Part shown: positions 24,363-32,251 of the stretch, piece after piece
Numbering within the stretch: the stretch's first letter is position 1
Layout: each line of letters begins with the position of its first letter
Assembly (NCBI GenBank): GCA_038233075.1
Contig: JBBSMQ010000005.1
Span: 62,001 to 126,000, forward strand
Source of the DNA: Iamia sp038233075
GTDB lineage: Bacteria > Actinomycetota > Acidimicrobiia > Acidimicrobiales > Iamiaceae
Length of the DNA: 64,000 bases
Direction: 5' to 3'
Made by a program: the position numbers and the translations under genes
Notes under the pieces: model-generated
Databases searched by the model: none
What the model was told of the DNA's origin: nothing
The model's input: only the letters and a program-made list of their open reading frames with translations

Positions 24363-24427
24363 CCGAGAGGCGCCCAGGGGGGACCAAAGTCACGCCCCCG
24401 GAGGTGCTCTCCCGACGTGGCGCCCAC

Positions 24428-25252
24428 TCAGGAGGACGGCGCCTCGGCGGCATCGGTGCGAGCCGAGAGCGTCATGCGGACCGCCACCGTCACCAGCAGG
24501 ACCGCGAACAGCACGGCGGACAGCCGGGCGTCGAGTCCGAGCGACAGCTGGGCGGCGAGGTAGGCCGAGAGCACCCCGGCGATGCCCACCACCGCCGCCG
24601 GTCGCAGGGCGGTGAGCCCGGCGGAGCGGTTGCGCAGGGTCCCGAGGATCGACGTGGGCAGGATCACCGCCAGGGATGTGCCCTTGGCCAGCACCAGCGG
24701 GACGCCGACGACGATGGTGAGCACGGGCACGAAGATGATGCCCCCGCCCACGCCGAGGAGTCCCGCCAGCACGCCCGCCACGAACCCCAGGGTCACGAGC
24801 CCGACGACCGCGATGACGGTGAGGGCCCCTCGACCGCTGCCCTCGCCATCGCCGCCGAGGGCCAGCCGCACCGCGGTCACCAGCATCAGAGCGGCGAAGG
24901 CCCACTGGATGGCGGGACCGTTGAGGGTCCTCAGCCACCGGGTTCCCATGATGGCACCGGTCAGTGAGCCCGCGGCGAGCAGCGCCGCGGCCACCAGGTC
25001 GAGCTCTCCTGCGGTGGCGTAGCCGATGATGCCGGCACAGGAGATGGGGACGATGGCGGTGAGGGAGGTGCCGGTGGCCAGCTTGTAGGGGAAGCGGGCC
25101 AGGAGGGTCAGGGCGGGCACGATGATGATCCCCCCGCCCACGCCGAACAGCCCGGAGGCGAACCCGGCCAGCAGGCCGGCGACGACGACCCAGAGCCAGG
25201 GGACCTGCACCGGTGTCGATGACGGGGAGCGAGGGGGAGCGCCATCGGCCAT
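24428..25252 (-). CDS. TauE/SafE family sulfite-exporter-like membrane protein
   Basis: 274 residues made of two homologous halves of about four hydrophobic helices each. Both carry the repeat motif of the family: GLFGVGGGIIIVPALTLLARFPYKLATGTSL near residue 35 and GLLGVGGGIIFVPVLTIVVGVPLVLAKGTSL near residue 165. Members export organosulfur compounds or sulfite; many have no known substrate. No sulfur-metabolism gene lies next to it. A basic, Pro/Ser-rich N-terminus precedes the first helix. Confidence 0.9.
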   Translation of the reverse strand: MADGAPPRSPSSTPVQVPWLWVVVAGLLAGFASGLFGVGGGIIIVPALTLLARFPYKLATGTSLTAIVPISCAGIIGYATAGELDLVAAALLAAGSLTGAIMGTRWLRTLNGPAIQWAFAALMLVTAVRLALGGDGEGSGRGALTVIAVVGLVTLGFVAGVLAGLLGVGGGIIFVPVLTIVVGVPLVLAKGTSLAVILPTSILGTLRNRSAGLTALRPAAVVGIAGVLSAYLAAQLSLGLDARLSAVLFAVLLVTVAVRMTLSARTDAAEAPSS

Positions 25253-25346
25253 GGGCCACCCTGGCCCAACCGCCGCCGCGGTGTGAAACGTGGGCCGGTG
25301 GGGCCTCGGTGTCGTCGCCGCCGACGAGGGGACGGGCCTGACCTCC

Positions 25347-25352
25347 TAGGGT
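25347..25352 (+). promoter_or_regulatory. -10-like box for the S51-like gene
   Basis: TAGGGT ending 8 nt before ATG 25361, without a Shine-Dalgarno. Confidence 0.4.
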
Positions 25353-25360
25353 CCCGGGGC

Positions 25361-26023
25361 ATGTCCGGACCCCTCGCCCTGGTCGGTGGTTCCCCGTTCC
25401 GCACTGAGGTGCTGGTGGAGGAGGAGCTGGCCGGTGGTGGGGCCGAGGAGGTGGTGGTGCTGCCGACGGGCGCCGCCTACGAGCACCCGCACCGTCTGGT
25501 CGACGCCGCCACGGCGCGCTTCGGCGCCCTCGGGCTCTCGGTCCGGGGCCTCGATGTGCTGCGCCGCCCCGACGCCCTGGACGACGAGCTGGCCGCGGTG
25601 GTGCGCGCCGCCCGGTTCCTGTACCTGGTCGGGTCCTCACCGATGCACCTGCGCTCGGTGCTGAAGGACACCCCGGTGTGGGACGCGGCCGTCGCCGCCT
25701 GGCACGACGGCGCGGTGCTGGCGGGCTCGGCCGCGGGGGCGATGGTGCTGTGCGACCCCATGGTCGACCCTCGGGGCGGCGCCTTCACCGTGGGCCTGGG
25801 GCTGCTGGCCAACGTGACCGTCGTGACCGGGTTCGACACCTGGTCCGAGGACGCCGTGCACCGGACCCGTGCTCTGTCTCCTCCGGACCTCGTCATCGTG
25901 GGCGTGGCCCAGGGATCGGCGCTCGTCCGCGACCCCGACGGGGCGTGGCGGGGCGTGGGGCCGGCCGAGCCCAAGGTGTTCGTGGGGGGCCGCCCCGGCG
26001 CCCTGTCGGACCTGCCGACCTGA
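25361..26023 (+). CDS. peptidase S51/cyanophycinase-like protein lacking the nucleophile
   Basis: 220 residues with the class I glutamine-amidotransferase-like fold of peptidase E and cyanophycinase: VVVLPTGAAYEHP, VGSSPMHLRSVLKDTPVWDAAVAAWHDGAVLAGSAAGAMVLCDPM and GLGLLANVTVVTGFDTW. In active members the nucleophile elbow reads G-x-Ser-Ala-Gly-Ala; here it is G-S-A-A-G-A, so Ala occupies the Ser position (Ser is one residue earlier). The protein is probably not a standard serine hydrolase, unless the shifted Ser substitutes. It is convergent with a cyclophilin gene. Confidence 0.75.
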   Translation: MSGPLALVGGSPFRTEVLVEEELAGGGAEEVVVLPTGAAYEHPHRLVDAATARFGALGLSVRGLDVLRRPDALDDELAAVVRAARFLYLVGSSPMHLRSVLKDTPVWDAAVAAWHDGAVLAGSAAGAMVLCDPMVDPRGGAFTVGLGLLANVTVVTGFDTWSEDAVHRTRALSPPDLVIVGVAQGSALVRDPDGAWRGVGPAEPKVFVGGRPGALSDLPT

Positions 26024-26058
26024 CCCCGCCGCCATCCGGCGGCGTGCTGGATGCCCCC

Positions 26059-26946
26059 TCAGGCGGCGGGGCGGATGGTGACCGCATCGATGAGCACGAC
26101 CTCGGTGGGGGTGCCGTTGGTGGCGGCGTCGCCCAGCGAGGCCAGCTCGGCCACCAGGTCGAGACCCTCGGTCACCCGCCCGAACCGGGGGAAGTCGGGG
26201 TTGAGCTGGGCTGCCCCGGCCTCGCTGGCGACGAGGAAGAACTGGCTGCCGGAGACGGTGTCGGCGCGGGCCATGGCCACATCGCCGGGCATGTAGCCCT
26301 CGGTCGGCTTCTCGATGTCGGGCAGGTCGTAGCCAGGTCCGCCGCTCCCGTAGTCGGGGATGCCGCTCGACCCGGTCTGGGCCACGAAGTCCGGCACCAG
26401 CCGGTGGAAGGGGAGCCCGTCGAAGTAGTGGTACCGGGCCAGGACCACGAAGTTGTTCACCATCACCGGTGCCGCCTCGGCGTCGAGGGCCACGACGATG
26501 GGGCCCTTCGAGGTGGCGATCTCCGCCTCCAGCGCCTCGCCGTCGGCGATGCATGTCGGCGGCGCCTGGGCGAAGGTCGAGATCCGTTCCTCCGAGCCGT
26601 CCTCGGCGGGGCACGGCGTCTCCCCCTCGAGGGTGCCCCCCGGCGGGGGTGCGGGCAGCTCCGCGGGCGCGGCCGGCTCCGAGGCTTCGGCCTCCGGGTC
26701 CTCCGCCGGCAGCGTGGTCGACGCGTCGGCAGCCAGGGTGGTGTCGGCGCCGGCCTCAGCCGTCTCCTCGTCATCGCCGCCGAGCAACAGGACGCCGGCG
26801 GCGATGAGGGCCGCAGCCACCACCACGATGGCGGCGATGACCACGATCCGCTGCCGGCGCTGGGCCCGCTCCTCGGCCTGCCGAGCCGCCTCCATGCGGG
26901 ACCGGTGGCCCTCCTTGTGGCGTTGGCGCTTCTCCTCTGAGGTCAC
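26059..26946 (-). CDS. membrane-anchored cyclophilin-type peptidyl-prolyl isomerase
   Basis: 295 residues. A highly charged cytoplasmic N-terminus is followed by one transmembrane helix (IVVIAAIVVVAAALIAAGVLLL), a long Ala/Glu/Pro-rich linker, and a cyclophilin domain: ATSKGPIVVALDAEAAPVMVNNFVVLARYHYFDGLPFHRLVPDF is split across the conserved first half, then QTGSSG, GYMPGDVAMARADTVSGSQFFLV and RFGRVTEGLDLVAELASLG. It should assist folding of exported proteins on the outer face of the membrane. The FHR and SGSQFF active-site motifs are kept. The GTG start has TACCGT 8 nt upstream. It is divergent from the BldD-like gene. Confidence 0.9.
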   Translation of the reverse strand: MTSEEKRQRHKEGHRSRMEAARQAEERAQRRQRIVVIAAIVVVAAALIAAGVLLLGGDDEETAEAGADTTLAADASTTLPAEDPEAEASEPAAPAELPAPPPGGTLEGETPCPAEDGSEERISTFAQAPPTCIADGEALEAEIATSKGPIVVALDAEAAPVMVNNFVVLARYHYFDGLPFHRLVPDFVAQTGSSGIPDYGSGGPGYDLPDIEKPTEGYMPGDVAMARADTVSGSQFFLVASEAGAAQLNPDFPRFGRVTEGLDLVAELASLGDAATNGTPTEVVLIDAVTIRPAA

Positions 26947-26954
26947 GGCGGGCG

Positions 26955-26960
26955 ACGGTA
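26955..26960 (-). promoter_or_regulatory. -10-like box for the cyclophilin gene
   Basis: TACCGT on the minus strand, 8 nt before GTG 26946. The aspartokinase gene has the same hexamer and the same gap. Confidence 0.45.
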
Positions 26961-27077
26961 CCCCCTGGACCGCTGGGGGGGGTGACGGTCCCGACGGGCG
27001 GCATCCGTCGCCGGACGAGAACGCGGAGCGTCATGGAAGAGCCACAGGTCGCACTTGCAGTGAGGCAGAATGGGGGC

Positions 27078-27806
27078 ATGGCTCGTGTCCCACCGCCCGC
27101 CGAGCGGGACTCCGACGACCCGGGCGCGGTCGCGGCCGACGCCGCCCCCGAGCCCGGGACCGAGGATGCCTTCGCCCTCCGCGTGGGCCAGCGGCTGCGA
27201 GCCATCCGCCAGGCCCAGGCCCTGTCGTTGTCCGACGTCGAGGAGCGCTCCGGCGGGCGCTGGAGCGCCTCTGCGATCGGTGCCTACGAGCGGGGCTTCC
27301 GCAATCTGAGCCTGCCCCGGCTCAAGGCCCTGGCCGACTTCTACCGGGTTCCGGTCAGCGTCCTCATGGGGGAGACCGGTCCGGCGGGCGAGGCCCGCGA
27401 CCGCCGCAAGCTGATCCTCGACCTCGACGCCCTTCGCTCGATCGACGCGGCCGAGCCGGTGCAGCGCTTCGTGCAGTCCATCATCACCGCCCGCGGTGAC
27501 TTCAACGGGCGGGTGCTCTCGCTCCGCCACGACGACCTGAAGGCACTCTGCGTGCTGTGCGGCGGCGACATCCCCACCGGGGTGGCCCAGCTCCGGGCCT
27601 GGGCCGTGCTCCTCGACGGTCCCGAGGTGGCCCAGCCGCCCCCCGACTTCCAGGCCCGCCCTGGCCGCGCCAACCACCGCGCCACCGACAGCGACGGTGT
27701 CGATCCCAGCGACCGCGCCACCGACGGTGTCGATGCCAGCGACCGCGTCGGAGAGAGCGGCGGTGTCGTTCCCAGCGACGGCGCCGCCACCGACCGCTCG
27801 GCCTGA
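27078..27806 (+). CDS. BldD-like helix-turn-helix regulator with c-di-GMP-binding signature
   Basis: 242 residues. An Xre-type HTH at residues 34-95 (LRVGQRLRAIRQAQALSLSDVEERSGGRW, SAIGAYERGFRNLSLPRLKALADFYRVPVSVL) closely follows BldD. The C-terminal domain contains R139-G-D141 and R150-x-x-D153, matching the RxD-x8-RxxD motif with which Streptomyces BldD binds tetrameric cyclic di-GMP. BldD proper is about 167 residues; this protein has an extra 30-residue acidic N-terminus and a tail of imperfect Asp/Ser-rich repeats (DGVDPSDRATDGVDASDR). The ATG is preceded by a CAGAAT box at 6 nt. The target genes are unknown. Confidence 0.85.
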   Translation: MARVPPPAERDSDDPGAVAADAAPEPGTEDAFALRVGQRLRAIRQAQALSLSDVEERSGGRWSASAIGAYERGFRNLSLPRLKALADFYRVPVSVLMGETGPAGEARDRRKLILDLDALRSIDAAEPVQRFVQSIITARGDFNGRVLSLRHDDLKALCVLCGGDIPTGVAQLRAWAVLLDGPEVAQPPPDFQARPGRANHRATDSDGVDPSDRATDGVDASDRVGESGGVVPSDGAATDRSA

Positions 27807-27966
27807 CCGACCTCATCGGCCCCCGACCCCATCGCGGTGGGCGGGAGCAGTGGTGCGGGATCACCCCGATCGTCGACCACGACCGGACTCCCGGCCCGCC
27901 GGCCGGGAGGATGGTGCCGTCAGCCCCGGGATGGCGAACGGGGACGGAGGGGTGAGACCCGGGCGG

Positions 27967-27972
27967 TACCGT
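27967..27972 (+). promoter_or_regulatory. -10-like box for the aspartokinase gene
   Basis: TACCGT ending 8 nt before GTG 27981, without a Shine-Dalgarno. Confidence 0.45.
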
Positions 27973-27980
27973 GCCGGGCC

Positions 27981-29201
27981 GTGGCACTGGTCGTCCAGAA
28001 GTTCGGAGGCACCTCGGTCGCCGACCCGGATCGGATGCGCGAGGTCGCCGACCAGGTGGCCCGTACCCGCCGTCGGGGTGACGACGTCGTCCTCGTGGTG
28101 TCGGCCATGGGCAAGGAGACCGATGAGCTGCTCCGGATGGCCGACCAGGTCACCCGCACACCCGTGGGACGGGAGATGGACATGCTCATCACCGCCGGGG
28201 AGCGCAAGGCGACGGCGCTGGTGAGCATGGCCCTGCACGACCTCGGTGTGCCGGCCGACTCCTTCACCGGGAGCCAGGCCGGCTTCGTCACCGACACCAA
28301 CCACATGAACGCCAAGATCCTCGAGGTGCGGCCGGAGCGGGTGCGCCGGGCCCTCGACGAGGGTCGGGTACCCGTCGTGGGCGGCTCACAGGGCGTGTCG
28401 ACCGAGCACAACGTGACCTTCTTCGGCCGGGGCGGCTCCGACACCACCGCAGTGGCCCTGGCCCATGCCCTCGGCGGGGTGTGCGAGCTCTACACCGACG
28501 TCTCCGGGGTGTTCACCACCGACCCCCGCGTCGTGCCGGTGGCCCGGAAGCTGGCGGCGGTCAGCTTCGACGAGATGTTGGAGATGTGCGCGTGCGGCTG
28601 TCCCAAGCCGGCCATGCGTGCCGTGGAGTTCGCCCGCACCCACCGGGTCGCCCTGCACGTGCGGTCGGCCTTCACCTGGGAGCCTGGCACCTGGATCGAC
28701 GAGGAGGACCCCGCAATGGAGCAGGCCATGATCTCGGGCGTGGTGGGCGACGCCTCCGAGGCGAAGATCACCATCACCAACCTGCCCGACCGGCCCGGCA
28801 TCGCCGGCCAGCTGTTCCGCACCCTGGCCGAGCGGGAGGTGAACGTGGACATGATCGTGCAGAACGTGTCCGCCGGTGGGGCCACCGACATCTCCTTCAC
28901 ACTCCCCAAGCGCGACCTCCCCGCCGGTCAGGAGGTGAGCGCCGGCCTGGTGGCCGAGATCGGGGCCGATCAGGTCATCTCCGACGACGGCATCGGGCGG
29001 GTGAGCCTCGTCGGGGCCGGGATGAAGTCCCATCCCGGGGTGGCCGCCACCGTGTTCGAGACCCTGGCCGCCAGCGACATCAACATCGAGATGATCTCCA
29101 CCTCGGCCATCCGGATCTCCTGCATCGTCCGTCAGGTCGACCTCGACCGGGCCGTGGCCGTGCTCCACTCCGCCTTCGGCCTCGACACCCCCCCACCCTG
29201 A
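27981..29201 (+). CDS. lysC: aspartate kinase
   Basis: 406 residues. The kinase domain begins VVQKFGGTSVADPDRMREVA and has VVSAMGKETDELL, ITAGERKATALVSMAL, FTGSQAGFVTD and FFGRGGSDTTAVALA. Two ACT domains follow (ITNLPDRPGIAGQLFRTLAE and LVGAGMKSHPGVAATVFETLA), the usual sites for Lys/Thr feedback. It phosphorylates aspartate, the first step to Lys, Met, Thr and diaminopimelate; asd lies 1.6 kb downstream. An internal ATG at 28716 with GAGGAGG 8 nt upstream could start a separate ACT-only beta subunit, as in alpha2beta2 aspartokinases. Two tiny genes follow closely. Confidence 0.96.
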   Translation: MALVVQKFGGTSVADPDRMREVADQVARTRRRGDDVVLVVSAMGKETDELLRMADQVTRTPVGREMDMLITAGERKATALVSMALHDLGVPADSFTGSQAGFVTDTNHMNAKILEVRPERVRRALDEGRVPVVGGSQGVSTEHNVTFFGRGGSDTTAVALAHALGGVCELYTDVSGVFTTDPRVVPVARKLAAVSFDEMLEMCACGCPKPAMRAVEFARTHRVALHVRSAFTWEPGTWIDEEDPAMEQAMISGVVGDASEAKITITNLPDRPGIAGQLFRTLAEREVNVDMIVQNVSAGGATDISFTLPKRDLPAGQEVSAGLVAEIGADQVISDDGIGRVSLVGAGMKSHPGVAATVFETLAASDINIEMISTSAIRISCIVRQVDLDRAVAVLHSAFGLDTPPP

Positions 29202-29222
29202 GCCGAGCGCTGCTGCCTGCCG

Positions 29223-29432
29223 ATGAGCGTTCGCGGTCCCGACGACGACGACCCCGTTCCGCCCGGTCTCATCCTCGAGCTCGAGGAGGCGTTCCGGGTG
29301 CTGGAGGCCCTCGAGGATGCTCGGCTCGCCCTTCGCGAGAGCTCCGCCGCCCCCGGCCTCCAGGACGAGTTGGCGACGGTCGTCCGGCTGCTCCACGGTA
29401 GGCTCGGGTTCGATGAGGGAGGTGCCCTGTGA
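29223..29432 (+). CDS. small helical protein of unknown function
   Basis: 69 residues, 21 bp after the aspartokinase stop. After an acidic, Pro-containing start (GPDDDDPVPP) the sequence is an amphipathic helix (LILELEEAFRVLEALEDARLALRES, seen in two halves) and a second short helix. I recognise no family. Its stop overlaps the GTG of the next small gene (GTGA), so the two are co-translated, probably from the aspartokinase transcript. The composition suggests a protein-protein interaction partner, which is inference only. Confidence 0.5.
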   Translation: MSVRGPDDDDPVPPGLILELEEAFRVLEALEDARLALRESSAAPGLQDELATVVRLLHGRLGFDEGGAL

Positions 29433-29602
29433 CTGACGAGGAGGTCCTCCTTCCCGCGGAGGCTGCTCGTCGACTCGGGGTTCCGACCCGATCGGTCATC
29501 GAAGCGATGCACCAGCAGAGGCTCCCTCGCGTGCGCCTGGGCGATGGCACCCTCGGCGTCCCGGCCGACGCGCTTCGAGGCTTCGAGGTGTCCGCCGATT
29601 GA
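29429..29602 (+). CDS. 57-residue helix-turn-helix (excisionase/MerR-like) protein
   Basis: GTG 29429 to TGA 29600-29602. The sequence opens LLPAEAARRLGVPTRSVI, the first two helices of an excisionase/MerR-type HTH, followed by EAMHQQRLPRVRLGDGTLGV, the typical 'wing' in which such proteins read a short basic strand, and ADALRGFEV. That is a complete minimal HTH_17-like domain. It overlaps the preceding 69-residue gene by 4 bp. It could be a DNA-binding partner of that protein; no integrase or attachment site is nearby, so an excisionase role is unlikely. Confidence 0.55.
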   Translation: MTDEEVLLPAEAARRLGVPTRSVIEAMHQQRLPRVRLGDGTLGVPADALRGFEVSAD

Positions 29603-29725
29603 GCACGCCCGACGAGGGTTCGGCATCCGCCGTCACCCGCCGGCGTGCGCATCGGGAACGCCGCCACGGCTATGAGGAAGAGGACCTGTCGACGCGGGCG
29701 GGGGTGCAGGCGGTAGGAACGGGGC

Positions 29726-30658
29726 GTGTCGGCCACCAGCGTGCCACCCCCGTCAGCGGGAGCGACGGCGACCGGTGGCGCCTTCACCCCGCTCGACTGG
29801 GCCCTGTTCGGCGGCATCGCCGGCATCTGGGGCGCGTCGTTCCTGTTCATCGCTATCGGGCTGGAGTCGCTCAGCCCGGGTGTGATCACGCTGCTGCGGG
29901 TCGGCCTCGGTGCCCTGATCCTGAACCTGCTCCCCGGTCCACGGATCCAGGTCGCGTCGGAGGACCGCACCCGCGTCCTGGCCCTGTCGATCCTGTGGGT
30001 CGGCATCCCCTTCACCCTGTTCCCCATCGCCGAGCAGCACATCAGCTCAGCGGTCACGGGCCTGCTCAACGGCGCCATGCCGATCTTCACCGCCCTGTTC
30101 GCCGCTCTCTTCTTCGGGACCCGCACCAGCGGTCTCCAGCTCGTCGGGGTCGGGGTCGGGTTCATCGGCGTCGTCGCCATCAGCGCCCCATCGGCCGGTG
30201 AGGGGGGCACCGAGGCCTGGGGGGTGGCCCTCGTGCTCCTGGCCACCGCCTGCTACGGCCTGGCCATCAACATCGCCGCGCCGCTGCAGGCCCGCTACGG
30301 CTCCCGACCGCTCATGGCCCGCATGCTGGCCCTCGCGACCCTCTGGACCCTGCCCTTCGGCCTGGTCGGCCTGCCCTCGTCCTCGGCCTCGGTCGCGCCC
30401 GCCGTCGCCGTCGCCGTGCTGGGCCTGGTCGGGACGGGGCTGGCCTTCCTCATCATGGGCACGCTCGTCGGTCGCGTCGGTTCGACCCGAGCCTCGTTCA
30501 TCACCTACCTGATCCCGGTCGTGGCCCTGGTCCTCGGCGTGGTCGTCCAGGACGACCGGGTCGCGCCGCTGGCCCTGGTGGGCGTGGCCCTGGTGATCGG
30601 GGGAGCGGTCCTGGCCAGCCGGGCCGAGCGGCCCTCCGCCGCCGCCGCCGCCGCATGA
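29726..30658 (+). CDS. EamA/DMT-family transporter
   Basis: 310 residues with about ten hydrophobic helices in two EamA repeats. The first begins ALFGGIAGIWGASFLFIAIGLESLSPGVITLLRVG, and a central segment HISSAVTGLLNGAMPIFTALFAALFFG is characteristic; the second repeat starts AWGVALVLLATACYGLAINIAAPL and ends LIPVVALVLGVVVQDDRVAPLALVGVALVIGGAVL (shown in part). Members export amino acids or other metabolites. Its place between the aspartokinase and semialdehyde dehydrogenase genes might suggest export of an aspartate-family amino acid, but this is only positional. Confidence 0.88.
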   Translation: MSATSVPPPSAGATATGGAFTPLDWALFGGIAGIWGASFLFIAIGLESLSPGVITLLRVGLGALILNLLPGPRIQVASEDRTRVLALSILWVGIPFTLFPIAEQHISSAVTGLLNGAMPIFTALFAALFFGTRTSGLQLVGVGVGFIGVVAISAPSAGEGGTEAWGVALVLLATACYGLAINIAAPLQARYGSRPLMARMLALATLWTLPFGLVGLPSSSASVAPAVAVAVLGLVGTGLAFLIMGTLVGRVGSTRASFITYLIPVVALVLGVVVQDDRVAPLALVGVALVIGGAVLASRAERPSAAAAAA

Positions 30659-30761
30659 TCGAGCGAGTCGACACCGCCGTAGCCTGAGCAGCACCCACGT
30701 CGACGACGTCGAGAGGGCCGGGCGACGGCGAACCCGCGAGGAGCGGGAGGGAGGGTCCCAG

Positions 30762-30767
30762 TAGCCT
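30762..30767 (+). promoter_or_regulatory. -10-like box for asd
   Basis: TAGCCT ending 7 nt before ATG 30775; no Shine-Dalgarno adjacent. Confidence 0.45.
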
Positions 30768-30774
30768 GGGCACG

Positions 30775-31803
30775 ATGAAGATCGGGATCGTCGGAGCCAC
30801 CGGCCAGGTCGGTGGCGTGATGCGCAACGTGCTGGAGCAGCGGGCCTTCCCCGCCGACGAGGTGCGCTACCTGGCCTCGTCGCACTCGGCGGGGACCACC
30901 CTGCCGTGGCAGGACATCGAGCTCACGGTGGAGGACGTCGCCACCGCCGACCTCTCCGAGCTCGACATCGTGCTCATGTCGGCCGGCGCCAGCGCGTCGC
31001 GGGCCACGGCCGAGGCCATCGCCGCCTCCGGTCCGGTGGTGATCGACAACTCCTCGGCCTGGCGCCAGCACCCCGAGGTGCCCCTGGTCGTGTCCGAGGT
31101 GAACCCGGAGGCGGTCGCCGACCGACCCAAAGGCATCATCGCCAACCCCAACTGCACCACCATGGCGGCCATGCCGGCGCTGGCGGCGCTGCACCGGGCC
31201 GCCGGGCTCGAGTCCCTCGTCATCTCCACCTACCAGGCCGTCTCGGGTGGCGGCCTGGCCGGGGTCGAGGAGCTGGCCGCCCAGGTCGACGCGGCGGGCA
31301 CCAAGGCGTCCGAGCTCACCCACGACGGGGCGGCGGTGGACCTCCCCGAGCCCTCGAAGTTCCCGGCCACCATCGCCTTCAACGTGGTCCCCCAGGCCGG
31401 CCCTTACATCGACGACGGCCTCGACGAGACCGACGAGGACCAGAAGCTGCGCCACGAGAGCCGCAAGATCCTGGGCATCCCCGGCCTGCTGGTCTCGAGC
31501 CTGTGCGTCCGGGTCCCGGTGTTCACCGGGCACTCGCTGTCGATCAACGCCCGGTTCTCCCGGGCCCTGTCGCCGGCGGAGGCCACCGAGGTGCTGGCCG
31601 AGGCACCCGGAGTCGCCCTCCACGACCTGCCCACCCCGTTGCTGGCGGCCGGCGCCGATCCGACCTATGTGGGCCGCATCCGCGGCGACGAGACCGTCCC
31701 CGAGGGCCGGGGCCTGGCCTTCTTCGTGACCGGCGACAACCTCCGCAAGGGCGCCGCCCTCAACGCGGTGGAGATCGCCGAGCTGGTCGCCGCCGGGGGC
31801 TGA
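30775..31803 (+). CDS. asd: aspartate-semialdehyde dehydrogenase
   Basis: 342 residues. NADP-binding start KIGIVGATGQVGGVMRNVLE, then MSAGASASRATAEAIAASG, VVIDNSSAWRQHPEVPLVVSEVN and the catalytic-Cys motif NPNCTTM (Cys127). The acid-base His lies in VPVFTGHSLSINARF. It reduces aspartyl-phosphate to the semialdehyde, directly after aspartokinase, feeding Lys/diaminopimelate, Met and Thr synthesis. Length and motifs are normal. It has its own predicted promoter although it lies near lysC. It is convergent with a VOC gene. Confidence 0.97.
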   Translation: MKIGIVGATGQVGGVMRNVLEQRAFPADEVRYLASSHSAGTTLPWQDIELTVEDVATADLSELDIVLMSAGASASRATAEAIAASGPVVIDNSSAWRQHPEVPLVVSEVNPEAVADRPKGIIANPNCTTMAAMPALAALHRAAGLESLVISTYQAVSGGGLAGVEELAAQVDAAGTKASELTHDGAAVDLPEPSKFPATIAFNVVPQAGPYIDDGLDETDEDQKLRHESRKILGIPGLLVSSLCVRVPVFTGHSLSINARFSRALSPAEATEVLAEAPGVALHDLPTPLLAAGADPTYVGRIRGDETVPEGRGLAFFVTGDNLRKGAALNAVEIAELVAAGG

Positions 31804-31817
31804 GGAGCGGTCTCAGC
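31799..31817. terminator. short hairpin overlapping convergent stops
   Basis: GCTGAG and CTCAGC pair around a 7-nt loop. The stem includes the asd stop region and the stop of the opposing VOC gene, so it could end transcripts from both. The stem is only 6 bp and there is no T tract. Confidence 0.3.
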
Positions 31818-32211
31818 TCTCGACGCGACGGCGGAGAGGGTGGTCGGGCGGGGTCTCGACCAGCACGATGCGCACCCCGTCGGGGTCCGACAGCCAGCAC
31901 TCCACCAGCCCCCACGGCATGCGCTGGGCTCGCTCGTCGATGGTCACACCCGCGGCCTGGAGCCGCTCCTCCTCGGCGTGGACGTCGGCCACCTGGAGCC
32001 AGACGATGGCAGCGTTGCCCGGGGCCGGTCCGGCACCGGCGGCGTCGCCCACCGTGAGCTCCACGAACCCGCCCCCCGCGAAGAGCACCACCCCGGTGAC
32101 CTCGCCGCCCGCCCCGTACTCGCGGGCGACGGTGAGGCCCAGGACCTCCTCCCAGAAGGTGCGCGACCGGGTCAGGTCCCGACATCGGAAGATGGTTCGC
32201 ATCGTGAGCAC
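31813..32211 (-). CDS. VOC (glyoxalase/bleomycin-resistance) superfamily protein
   Basis: 132 residues, one VOC unit of two beta-alpha-beta-beta-beta modules: TIFRCRDLTRSRTFWEEVLGLTVAREYG, FVELTVGD, then VWLQVADVHAEEERLQAAGVTI and GLVECWLSDPDGVRIVLVE. The Glu of the last strand and the Glu in FVELTVG are candidate metal ligands. Members include glyoxalase, dioxygenases and drug-binding proteins; no specific role can be assigned. The GTG at 32211 is preferred over ATG 32202 because GAGG lies 5 nt upstream of it. Confidence 0.8.
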   Translation of the reverse strand: MLTMRTIFRCRDLTRSRTFWEEVLGLTVAREYGAGGEVTGVVLFAGGGFVELTVGDAAGAGPAPGNAAIVWLQVADVHAEEERLQAAGVTIDERAQRMPWGLVECWLSDPDGVRIVLVETPPDHPLRRRVES

Positions 32212-32251
32212 GTCCACCTCTTGATCCTCCCACCGCAGACCGACCGCGCAC

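Noticed and set aside
29429..29602. Excisionase of an integrated element
   Set aside because: There is no integrase, attachment repeat or phage gene nearby.
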